This document shows, one piece after another, positions 1 through 5,825 of a stretch of 5,825 bases of DNA. The translations under genes were made by a program, and so were the position numbers. The number at the start of each line of letters is the position of its first letter. Position 1 is the stretch's first letter. The stretch is from the NCBI GenBank assembly GCA_017618515.1, contig JAFZUB010000188.1, positions 1 through 5,825 of the forward strand, written 5' to 3'. Below the pieces are notes generated by a model, which was not told the origin of the DNA, did no database searches, and was given only the letters and a program-made list of their open reading frames with translations. This DNA comes from Bacteroidaceae bacterium. Its GTDB lineage: Bacteria; Bacteroidota; Bacteroidia; Bacteroidales; Bacteroidaceae.

Positions 1-915
1 ATCTTTGACGGGGTCGCCGGTGAGCTGTATGTGTTCTGGTAGCGGCGGCGGTGCTGTGAGGGCAAGAAATCTCTCTTCATCGCTAATGGTTATGCCGAAG
101 TGGTGACATACGGCCCGGAGTGCCATACGCGCGGCATTGCTCTTGCCGTCGGCAGAATAGCCGGCGATGTGTGAAGTGGCGATGAAGGCTTTCTGCAGCA
201 GCTCGGCGTTAATGTGTGGTTCGCCTTCCCACGTGTCGATAATCATGTCACTCACCAGTCCCGTGTCGTAGGCACGGAGCAGGGCATGTTCGTCCACCAC
301 TCCGCCCCGCGCAGTGTTTATGATGACGGGTATCCTCTTCAGGCTGCGTAAGAAACTCTCGTCAGCCAGATGGAAGGTGGGATACTCGCCCTCCTTTGTC
401 AGCGGAGTATGGAAAGAGATGATGTCGCACTGCTCGGCAAGGGAAGAGAGCGGAACGGAAGAGTCGCAGAGCCCAAAAGCTGCTAGTGGCGGGTCATTGA
501 TGAGCACCTCGCAGCCGATGGCTTCCAGGGCTTTCTTCACTGCTTTGCCCACATGGCCATACCCCACGATGCCGACCTTGCCCCTGCAGCCTAAGCATAG
601 GATAGAGTTACGCACATACTGAGCCACAGATGTGGCGTTGCAGCCCGGGCAGTTAGTCCACGCTATTTGGGCACGCTGCATGAAGGCCGTGTCGATGTGG
701 TCGTAGCCGATGGTGGCGGTTGCCACAAACCGCACGTTGCTATTGCCCAGCAGTGCCTCGTTGCAGCGGGTGCGAGTCCTGATTATCAGGGCATCAGCAT
801 CCTTGACCTCGCAGCTATCCTTAAACGCAGCACCTGGCAAATAGGTCACTTCGTCGAATAGCCACTCTGCGGCTTCCTTGATATAGGGAATATGGTCGTC
901 AATCAGCACTTTCAT
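1..915 (-). CDS. pdxB: Erythronate-4-phosphate dehydrogenase PdxB (3' end outside window)
   Basis: NAD-dependent cytosolic 2-hydroxyacid dehydrogenase that oxidises 4-phosphoerythronate to 2-oxo-3-hydroxy-4-phosphobutanoate, the second step of the DXP-dependent pyridoxal 5'-phosphate pathway. The window encodes 305 residues in one uninterrupted frame from an ATG at 913-915. Seen: an N-terminus MKVLIDDHIPYIKEA closely like E. coli PdxB; ATATIGYDHID in the substrate domain; CPGCNATSVAQYV; the nucleotide-binding GYGHVG at residues 118-123; FHTPLT at 168-173; NTARGG with Arg203; DTWEGEP with Glu232; SHIAGYS with His249. The Arg-Glu-His spacing (29 and 17 residues) equals that recalled for the E. 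coli catalytic residues 208, 237 and 254, and SHIAGY plus the following PdxB-type tail separates it from other D-2-hydroxyacid dehydrogenases. The PdxB dimerisation domain has only begun at the window edge; E. coli PdxB is about 378 residues, so several dozen residues are missing. An in-frame TAA at 925-927 fixes the start. Confidence 0.95.
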   Translation of the reverse strand, partial: MKVLIDDHIPYIKEAAEWLFDEVTYLPGAAFKDSCEVKDADALIIRTRTRCNEALLGNSNVRFVATATIGYDHIDTAFMQRAQIAWTNCPGCNATSVAQYVRNSILCLGCRGKVGIVGYGHVGKAVKKALEAIGCEVLINDPPLAAFGLCDSSVPLSSLAEQCDIISFHTPLTKEGEYPTFHLADESFLRSLKRIPVIINTARGGVVDEHALLRAYDTGLVSDMIIDTWEGEPHINAELLQKAFIATSHIAGYSADGKSNAARMALRAVCHHFGITISDEERFLALTAPPPLPEHIQLTGDPVKD

Positions 916-919
916 ACAG

Positions 920-927
920 CAAAGTTA
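920..927 (-). promoter_or_regulatory. Bacteroidota-type -7 box for pdxB
   Basis: Read on the minus strand this is TAACTTTG, a match to the Bacteroidota -7 consensus TAnnTTTG, followed by only CTGT before the pdxB ATG. Transcription would therefore begin at or within a few bases of the start codon, giving a leaderless or nearly leaderless mRNA. I could not find a convincing TTTG -33 element about 19-21 bp upstream. Confidence 0.55.
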
Positions 928-934
928 CAAAAAA

Positions 935-962
935 AGGTTAGTGGTTTGAGGTTAGAGGTTAG
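935..962. repeat. Tandem heptamer repeat, four units
   Basis: Four consecutive 7-bp units read AGGTTAG, TGGTTTG, AGGTTAG, AGGTTAG. Three are identical and one differs at two positions. The block lies between the two divergent -7 boxes, just upstream of pdxB, close to where its -33 region would fall. It could be a regulator binding site or a simple slippage-born repeat; the sequence alone does not decide. Confidence 0.7.
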
Positions 963-1012
963 AGAAAATGAAAAAAAAACACCGAAAAGCTAGGAATTAG
1001 GATATTTCTTTT

Positions 1013-1020
1013 TATCTTTG
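1013..1020 (+). promoter_or_regulatory. Bacteroidota-type -7 box for the DUF4254 gene
   Basis: TATCTTTG matches the Bacteroidota -7 consensus TAnnTTTG and ends 22 bp before the ATG at 1043, which leaves a short AT-rich leader. No clear TTTG -33 element is present at the expected distance. There is no purine-rich Shine-Dalgarno sequence before the start codon, as is usual in this phylum. Confidence 0.6.
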
Positions 1021-1042
1021 TAGCAAAATTAAACAAATCGTT

Positions 1043-1648
1043 ATGACATTCACCCATCTATGCCAACCCATCTTTGAGGCGGCCATCCGTGACTACCACG
1101 TTACCGATAATGTTGACACGCCCATCTGCAACCCCTATCCGCAGGGGCAGATAGAGCATGACCTCTACCTCAAGTGCTGGATAGACACAGTGCAGTGGCA
1201 TTTTGAGGACATCATCCGTGACCCTGCCATCGACCCTGCAGCTGCGTTGGTGCTCAAGCGCCGCATTGACAAGAGCAACCAGGACCGCACCGACTTGGTG
1301 GAGCGCATCGACAGCTATTTCCTCACCCTCTACCGTGAGGTGACGCCCGCCCCCGACGCCACCATAAACACCGAGTCGCCGGCATGGGCCATCGACCGTC
1401 TGAGTATCCTCGCCCTTAAGATTTATCACATGCGCCAAGAGGTGGAGCGTCCCGACGCCACCACGGAGCATCGCGACAAGTGCTCAGCCAAGCTTGCCGT
1501 ACTGCTGGAGCAGCAGCGCGACTTGTCGTCGGCCATCGACCAGCTGCTTGCTGACATCGCCGCAGGGCGCAAGTACATGAAGGTCTATAAACAGATGAAG
1601 ATGTACAACGACACGGACACCAACCCCATTTTATACGGAAAGAAATAA
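1043..1648 (+). CDS. DUF4254 domain-containing protein
   Basis: Complete protein of 201 residues, the usual length for DUF4254, a family I know mainly from Bacteroidota; its function is unknown. Seen: no signal peptide and no membrane segment, so it is probably cytosolic; a largely helical, charged sequence; the family-like blocks CWIDTVQWHFED (45-56), LKRRIDKSNQDRTDLVERID (71-90), a central ESPAWAIDRLSILALKIYHM (111-130) and a C-terminal YMKVYKQMKMYNDTDTNP (178-194). The Lys/Arg-Ile-Asp-x-x-Asn-Gln-x-Arg core is the best family marker. The ATG is chosen because it follows a -7 box by 22 bp. It is divergent from pdxB and convergent with the large secreted protein, so it appears to be a single-gene transcript in this window. 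Assignment is from recalled family features, not a search; no enzymatic function should be assumed. Confidence 0.85.
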   Translation: MTFTHLCQPIFEAAIRDYHVTDNVDTPICNPYPQGQIEHDLYLKCWIDTVQWHFEDIIRDPAIDPAAALVLKRRIDKSNQDRTDLVERIDSYFLTLYREVTPAPDATINTESPAWAIDRLSILALKIYHMRQEVERPDATTEHRDKCSAKLAVLLEQQRDLSSAIDQLLADIAAGRKYMKVYKQMKMYNDTDTNPILYGKK

Positions 1649-1667
1649 AAAAGGGAAGGAGAAAAAG

Positions 1668-1700
1668 AAAAGGAGAGAAGCCTCAAACTTCTCTCCTTTT
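1668..1700. terminator. Bidirectional intrinsic terminator between convergent genes
   Basis: A perfect 13-bp inverted repeat (1668-1680 pairs with 1688-1700) encloses the 7-base loop CCTCAAA. On the plus strand the descending arm runs into a T tract at 1697-1702. On the minus strand the matching tract is TTTTCTTTTT, read from 1671 down to 1662. It lies 19 bp after the DUF4254 stop and 9 bp after the stop of the large minus-strand gene, so it can end both transcripts. The A/T-rich outer stem overlaps the T tracts. Confidence 0.85.
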
Positions 1701-1709
1701 TTGATTTGG

Positions 1710-4700
1710 TTATTGGTTTGCGAGGATGCGTTGTATCCAGCGTGGACTGCCAGATGACTCGCCTCCGATGATGGCGGTGTAGATGGCCACCACATCAGCG
1801 GTGTTGACGCTTCCGTCGCGGTTAACGTCGGATGCCTCTCTTGTGAAGCCACTCTCTGTGCCCTTCTCGATGAAGGTGTATACGGCTACCACGTCGGCGG
1901 TGTTTACCTTGCCGTCGCCATTGACATCGGCTGGCTTGTCGCCGGTCTCAGGCCAGTTGAGGCCTGCCACCTCAAGGGTGAGGGCTGTCTCCACGCCTGT
2001 CACCTCGCCGGTGTAGAGTGTGGCGTCGATGTATCCGGTATGGGCGGTGATATGTACGGGCTCATTGCTGAGGGTTATCTCCTTGCCGGTGAACCATGCG
2101 GTGTTGGCTGGCACGGGATCGGTGGTCCAGAGTCCTACTATACCGTTGGCGGGCGCTGGCTTTGTAGCTATCTCGGTAGGCGTGGCCATCACGAGTGTCA
2201 TCTCTTCGCCTTCCTCAATGGTGGGGTCGCCGATGACGAGCACGCAGGGCTCACCTGCTGCGAAGGCTTCTTTCTCGTAGAACTCAATGGTGGTGATGTC
2301 GGTCTCGGGGTCGAGGGTCATCTTCTTGATGGCATAGGTGTGGACATCCTCTCCGTTGTAGAGCGAGAGGTCGGCGAAGTCATAGGGTACTGCGAAGACG
2401 TCTATGTTGTTGGTCTTGGCGGTGATAGTGATGGCGTCGATAACGTTGACATCCACCTCGTTGAACGCCCACGACGAGGCTGTGCCTGCTCCTGCGCTCC
2501 AGCCTACGATGGCGTTGTCCTTATTGGCTGCGTGGAGTGAGTAGCCCGGGTTCTCACCCTTGCGGGCTATAAGACCCAGCTCTCCTCCGGTGTAGTTGAA
2601 CTGATAGAGCACAGGCTCGTCGGTGGTGAGCACGGGCTGCGAGTAGGTGGGATAGTCGCCGATGTATAGACCGGAGCCGAGGTTCTGTACATAATAGGTG
2701 AGAGTGTAGTTTTCGTCCTCCACAGGAATGAAGTGCCACATGGCGAAGGGATTGTAGTCGAAGGCTTCGCCCTCGTTGAGTGCCCATACCACGCCTTTGT
2801 CACGGCCATAGTCGGCCACGTACATCAGACCGCCGTTAGTGTACAGGTCTTCATAGTCGTTGCGTGCGGTGTCGAGGCTGGCGATGTAGTACCACTTGTC
2901 GGGGTCTGGCATGTTGATGCTGTTGAGGAAATCGGTGCGTGCCTGCTTGAGGGAGTTGCAGACGGCATCGAGGGCTGCCTTGTCAATCTTGCCGCTGGTG
3001 TCAAAAGCCTTGGCCTCGTTGATGGCATTGGTGAGGGCGCTGACAGCCTCGTCGGAGTTTATCTGGCCTATGGCGTCGCCAACGACGGCTCCCTGGAGGT
3101 TGCGCTCAGCTGCGGCGATGAGTGAGCGCAGTGTGGTGGTATCGGCGTAGAGCTCGTTGACAGCCTTGGTGGCCTGCTTTATCTGGTCGATGTCCTCCTG
3201 AGTAGCGGTGTTGGAGCTTATCTTCTCGAGGGCAGGATCCATGATGGCCTTGAGGGCATCGGCGGCTGCCTTTATCTCATCTGAGTATAGATACTGCGAG
3301 GTCTCTTCGTCGAGGGTGGTGGCATAGATGTTGAACTCGGCGAGGTTGAAGTAGGGGTAGCCGTTGTGCTGGCGCGAGGAAGAGTTGTTCTTCACCACCT
3401 CGAAGCGTATATAGCTGACGGGCTCTGCGGTCTGCAGGGCGGGGGTGTAGTACTCTGTGACGCTCTCCTCGTGGGGCAGTGAGGCGAAGTGCTGCACGAG
3501 TGTCCACTGGTCAGTGTGGTTCCACTGTCCTGTGGTGTCGGCGGTGGCATAGACGTTGACCTCCACGGGTCGGTCGCTCTGTCCGTAGCTTCCGGAGCGT
3601 CGCATGAAGTAGATCTGGAACTCGGAGAGCGGGTTGTTGGATATGTCGGCCTGCAGATAGTGATAGGTGAGCGGCTTGGGGTCGGATGAGTCGTGGTAGC
3701 TGGAGTGCCAGAAGGTCTCAGCGTTGTCATCGACGAGGTAGCTGAGGTGCGCTCCCTCGGAGGAGTCAGAGGCGTTGGACGACAGCTGGCAGTCATCAGG
3801 GTCACCGTCGGTGACATGGGTGATGAGCGGATGGTCAGTGTCGGGCTTATAGACGAAGAGCTTGTTGTAGGTGTCGAAGGCCTCGCCGTATGCCTTGCTG
3901 AGCTGTTCGGTCAGCCTGTTCTGGGCGCGAACGGCAGTCAGGCTGTCGATGAGAGCGTCGGATGCGCAGCGGATATACCATGTGGAGGCTGAGCCGATGC
4001 CTGAACTGTTCCAAGTAACGAATTTGCCAGTCTTGCCACTACCTGCGCCGTTGCTCTCGGGGTGGTAGTGCTTCTTGGAGAAGGTGTTCCAGATTTGCCA
4101 CTGTCCTGCGCCGATATTGCTGAATATTTGCTCATTGGTGAGGGTTGCGCTGGTGGCGATGCCCTGTGAGTTGGAGTCGGTGGCGGAGGCGTTCCAGTAA
4201 GTGTCGTTGCTAAAGCTCTGCACACTGTAGTTACCGCTGGACAGCTTCTCTATCTTGAAGACATAGTCGGGGTTGGTGGGGTCGAAATCCGCCCACTGGA
4301 TGTAGGAGGATGCGTTGTTGACGTATGCGCCCTTCTCGACCTTTTGCTTGTTGAGGAACTCGGTGTATGCGCAGACGATGAAGTAGTAGCCGTCGGTGAT
4401 GTCGATGTAGCTAGCTTCGACGGCGGCTTTAGCAGCTTTGAGGTTGTCGATGTACTGCTGATACTCGGCGTCGGTGTGGTCGGTGATGGAGGCTGCAGTG
4501 GCCTCATCCATGGCAGTGATGAAGGCCTCGGCTATCTCGGTGGGGTAGAAGCCCGGGTCGCTGCCGGCGGGGAACTCGAGGTTGAGGCTGCTGTAGTAGT
4601 CCACCAAGTCGGCGAGCTCGCCGCGGAGGTCTTTCTCATACATGACGCTATAGACATCCCACGGGCTGGTGTCGGTATAGCCCCACATATATATCTTATA

Positions 4701-5228
4701 TGCTTCGTACCATCCCCAGTTGCACATGTTGACATATTTGTCCTCACTGCCATTGTTGTAGGAGTAGATGAATACGGTGGAGTTCTCGTCAAAATTGTGC
4801 TGCCCGTTCCATTCCTGAGTGGAGTCAGCAGCGCATGCGAGCATAAAGTTGTAGGCACTATCAGGGGTGCTGACCAATCGGGTGTCGTTCCACCCAGTGG
4901 GGCCTGTGCCGCGCAAGCCATTTTTGCCAAAATACCTGTCAGCCACGATGTTACGCAGGAAATAGGTGGGTTCGCCAGTACGGATGTCAGCAGGACCTTC
5001 TTCTACTGCGAATACACAATCTTCGGTAAACGCTGTCTGCAACTGTGCACCGGCAATGAAGCGATAGCCGTTGTTGGCATTGTCGGAGATACCTTGAATG
5101 GCGATGGTATCGCCTACCTTAATCTCATTGTAAGCTTTGCGTTGGCCGAGATTGTAGCGGGCGCTAACCGTCGACCATTGACCGCATAATATCAAGGCGG
5201 TCAATAGAAAGAATAGAAATTTTTTCAT
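1710..5228 (-). CDS. Large secreted multidomain lectin-like protein with discoidin (F5/8 type C) and dockerin-like modules
   Basis: A 1172-residue exported protein of unknown exact role, probably a glycan-binding or scaffold component at the cell surface or outside the cell. Order seen: signal peptide 1-23 (KK, hydrophobic core, VSA cleavage site); lectin-like beta module 24-200; helical spacer 200-272; second lectin-like module 275-421 opening DGYYFI and closing STWYIR; short helix 422-460; discoidin module about 468-636; helical FIVAR-like region 645-775; third lectin-like module 776-925 opening DKWYYIA and closing SSWAFNE; beta-rich region 926-1095; two dockerin-like repeats 1101-1156; a short basic tail ending at residue 1172. 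No glycosidase or protease motif is recognised. It follows the esterase gene by 31 bp and is probably co-transcribed with it. The ATG precedes a good signal peptide, so the start is secure. Domain names are from pattern and fold expectation; discoidin and dockerin are stronger than the trefoil-like calls. Confidence 0.85.
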   Translation of the reverse strand: MKKFLFFLLTALILCGQWSTVSARYNLGQRKAYNEIKVGDTIAIQGISDNANNGYRFIAGAQLQTAFTEDCVFAVEEGPADIRTGEPTYFLRNIVADRYFGKNGLRGTGPTGWNDTRLVSTPDSAYNFMLACAADSTQEWNGQHNFDENSTVFIYSYNNGSEDKYVNMCNWGWYEAYKIYMWGYTDTSPWDVYSVMYEKDLRGELADLVDYYSSLNLEFPAGSDPGFYPTEIAEAFITAMDEATAASITDHTDAEYQQYIDNLKAAKAAVEASYIDITDGYYFIVCAYTEFLNKQKVEKGAYVNNASSYIQWADFDPTNPDYVFKIEKLSSGNYSVQSFSNDTYWNASATDSNSQGIATSATLTNEQIFSNIGAGQWQIWNTFSKKHYHPESNGAGSGKTGKFVTWNSSGIGSASTWYIRCASDALIDSLTAVRAQNRLTEQLSKAYGEAFDTYNKLFVYKPDTDHPLITHVTDGDPDDCQLSSNASDSSEGAHLSYLVDDNAETFWHSSYHDSSDPKPLTYHYLQADISNNPLSEFQIYFMRRSGSYGQSDRPVEVNVYATADTTGQWNHTDQWTLVQHFASLPHEESVTEYYTPALQTAEPVSYIRFEVVKNNSSSRQHNGYPYFNLAEFNIYATTLDEETSQYLYSDEIKAAADALKAIMDPALEKISSNTATQEDIDQIKQATKAVNELYADTTTLRSLIAAAERNLQGAVVGDAIGQINSDEAVSALTNAINEAKAFDTSGKIDKAALDAVCNSLKQARTDFLNSINMPDPDKWYYIASLDTARNDYEDLYTNGGLMYVADYGRDKGVVWALNEGEAFDYNPFAMWHFIPVEDENYTLTYYVQNLGSGLYIGDYPTYSQPVLTTDEPVLYQFNYTGGELGLIARKGENPGYSLHAANKDNAIVGWSAGAGTASSWAFNEVDVNVIDAITITAKTNNIDVFAVPYDFADLSLYNGEDVHTYAIKKMTLDPETDITTIEFYEKEAFAAGEPCVLVIGDPTIEEGEEMTLVMATPTEIATKPAPANGIVGLWTTDPVPANTAWFTGKEITLSNEPVHITAHTGYIDATLYTGEVTGVETALTLEVAGLNWPETGDKPADVNGDGKVNTADVVAVYTFIEKGTESGFTREASDVNRDGSVNTADVVAIYTAIIGGESSGSPRWIQRILANQ
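1761..1928 (-). other. Dockerin-like pair of calcium-binding repeats, residues 1101-1156
   Basis: Two 20-residue units, DVNGDGKVNTADVVAVYTFI at 1101-1120 (1869-1928) and DVNRDGSVNTADVVAIYTAI at 1134-1153 (1770-1829), match at 16 of 20 positions and at 45 of 60 bases. Each carries the calcium-loop pattern D-x-N-x-D-G-x-V-N-x-x-D of type I dockerins, with ligand candidates Asp1101, Asn1103, Asp1105, Asp1112 and Asp1134, Asn1136, Asp1138, Asp1145. Classical dockerins bind cohesin modules; in Bacteroidota the partner is usually unknown. Confidence 0.85.
3321..3827 (-). other. F5/8 type C (discoidin, CBM32-like) module, residues about 468-636
   Basis: The segment begins ITHVTDGDP and has the features of a discoidin jellyroll: LVDDNAETFWHSSYHD at about 498-513, where the DDN-x-x-T-FW pattern is the family hallmark, then HYLQADI, an EFQIYFMRR strand, a strand with VEVNVYAT, YIRFEVVKNNSS, and a closing FNLAEFNIYA. 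Such modules bind sugars or other surfaces, often with a calcium ion. Ligand cannot be inferred here. Confidence 0.8.
5160..5228 (-). other. Sec signal peptide of the large secreted protein
   Basis: The first 23 residues have a KK n-region, a hydrophobic core FLFFLLTALILC and a polar c-region ending VSA before Arg24, which fits signal peptidase I cleavage. Cys15 is preceded by Leu, not Gly, Ala or Ser, so it is not a lipoprotein lipobox. Confidence 0.85.
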
Positions 5229-5259
5229 GATGATTTATTGTTTGTTAGTTATTTTGCGA

Positions 5260-5825
5260 CTATTTCAAGGGGAAGTGGTCGGTGCGGAAAGGCACCACGG
5301 GCAGTCCGTAGTTGTTCTTGAGGTTGCCAACCTGGAAAGGCTTGTAGCAGTAGCGCACTGCTACGGGTTCTTTCACTTGGGCGGCCTGCACCGTGACGCG
5401 ATTGCCGCTAGGGCCGGCGTGAGCGGTGTAGAACACACTGTCGGGACCGCATATCTCAAAGCCTTCAACACTGTAGTTGCGATTGAAGCCTTCCTCTGCA
5501 TCGTTAAAGGTGATGATGGCCTTGCCATCCTTTATCTCCATGGATTGGAAGGTGGGGCTCTTGCAGGAGATGCCTTCCATACCATAGGTTTCGCTGAGCG
5601 CCCAGAAGCATAGACGCTCACCTACCTCACGCTTCATGCATGGGTGGATTTGCCAGTGCTCATAGTCTTTTACCAAGTCGTTGGTGCACACCATACCCAT
5701 ATTGGGCAGCATGCTTTGAGCCAGGAGTTGTTGCTCGCGCATGGCGCAGGCAGCCAATGGCGGCTTGGCCCACCACCAGTCGTAAGGGCATATCTCCACA
5801 TAGTAGAAGGGCAGGTCGCCCATTC
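5260..5825 (-). CDS. Sialate O-acetylesterase-like protein, C-terminal part (5' end outside window)
   Basis: The visible 187 residues plus a partial codon at the edge match the C-terminal half of sialate O-acetylesterase-like (SASA, SGNH-hydrolase type) proteins. These remove O-acetyl groups from sialic acids; many relatives act on acetylated plant or host glycans, so the substrate is open. Seen, counted from the first visible Met: GDLPFYYVEICPY (2-14), a family strand before the last catalytic block; QIHPCMKREVGERLCFWAL (58-76), where His60 is the likely catalytic His; then a beta-sandwich tail with KAIITF, VEGFEICG, RVTVQAAQVKEPVAVRYCY and a closing GLPVVPFRTD. The catalytic Ser block and any signal peptide lie beyond the right edge. 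The Met at 5821-5823 is an internal residue, not the start, because family members continue upstream of it. The TAG at 5260-5262 is 31 bp before the next gene, so the two genes probably form an operon. Confidence 0.85.
   Translation of the reverse strand, partial: MGDLPFYYVEICPYDWWWAKPPLAACAMREQQLLAQSMLPNMGMVCTNDLVKDYEHWQIHPCMKREVGERLCFWALSETYGMEGISCKSPTFQSMEIKDGKAIITFNDAEEGFNRNYSVEGFEICGPDSVFYTAHAGPSGNRVTVQAAQVKEPVAVRYCYKPFQVGNLKNNYGLPVVPFRTDHFPLK

Noticed and set aside
968..1000. A ten-codon plus-strand frame (MKKKHRKARN) in the divergent gap
   Set aside because: It lies upstream of the only plus-strand -7 box, has no ribosome-binding signal, and arises from a chance ATG before a poly-A run.
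1058..1471. A 137-codon minus-strand frame opposite the DUF4254 gene
   Set aside because: The plus-strand DUF4254 frame has family motifs, a -7 box and a terminator. The opposite frame has none of these.
1631..1852. A 73-codon minus-strand frame overlapping the dockerin-like tail and running through the terminator
   Set aside because: It is a frame-shifted reading of the dockerin repeats, and its end is translated terminator sequence (Phe-rich run).
2040..2540. A 166-codon plus-strand frame antisense to the C-terminal half of the large protein
   Set aside because: Same pattern of a Val/Gly-rich mirror frame; no leader, domain or promoter.
4344..5189. A 281-codon open frame on the plus strand opposite the N-terminal part of the large secreted protein
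   Set aside because: It lies wholly antisense to a protein with a signal peptide and coherent modules. Its composition (Val, Gly and Ala-rich, low Lys) is typical of a mirror frame produced by GC-biased codon use, and it has no promoter or recognisable domain.
5182..5190. Possible lipoprotein cysteine (Cys15) in the signal peptide of the large protein
   Set aside because: The residue before the Cys is Leu and not Gly, Ala or Ser, and a normal signal peptidase I site follows at VSA, residues 21-23.
5229..5259. A separate promoter between the esterase gene and the large protein gene
   Set aside because: The 31-bp gap is AT-rich but contains no TAnnTTTG box, so co-transcription is the simpler reading.

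Overview
This window looks like chromosomal DNA from a member of the Bacteroidota, most likely a Prevotella-like or other Bacteroidales species. The evidence is Bacteroidota-style -7 boxes (TAnnTTTG) in front of the genes, translation starts without Shine-Dalgarno sequences, a DUF4254 protein (a family I know mainly from this phylum), a PdxB of the phylum's type, and a long secreted protein with lectin-like modules and a dockerin-like C-terminus. Genus is an inference. Coding sequence is moderately GC-rich and the intergenic gaps are AT-rich.

Layout: (1) 1-915, minus strand: pdxB, erythronate-4-phosphate dehydrogenase of pyridoxal phosphate synthesis, with its C-terminus beyond the left edge. 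(2) 916-1042: a 127-bp divergent intergenic region holding a -7 box for each side and a tandem heptamer repeat. (3) 1043-1648, plus strand: a complete DUF4254 gene of unknown function. (4) 1649-1709: a convergent gap filled by a strong hairpin flanked by T-runs on both strands, so probably a shared bidirectional terminator. (5) 1710-5228, minus strand: a 1172-residue exported modular protein. It has a signal peptide, three lectin-like beta modules alternating with helical spacers, a discoidin (F5/8 type C) module, a beta-rich region and a two-repeat dockerin-like tail. No enzyme domain is recognisable. (6) 5260-5825, minus strand: the C-terminal part of a sialate O-acetylesterase-like protein, with its start beyond the right edge.

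The esterase and the large protein lie 31 bp apart on the same strand with no promoter visible between them, so they probably form the end of an operon that closes at the terminator near 1668-1700. The working idea is a surface or secreted glycan-handling pair: an esterase that removes acetyl groups from sialic acid or another decorated sugar, and a large multivalent binding protein that holds substrate or attaches to a partner through its dockerin-like end. pdxB and the DUF4254 gene are housekeeping-type neighbours and show no link to this pair. I see no mobile elements, CRISPR arrays, tRNA or rRNA genes.
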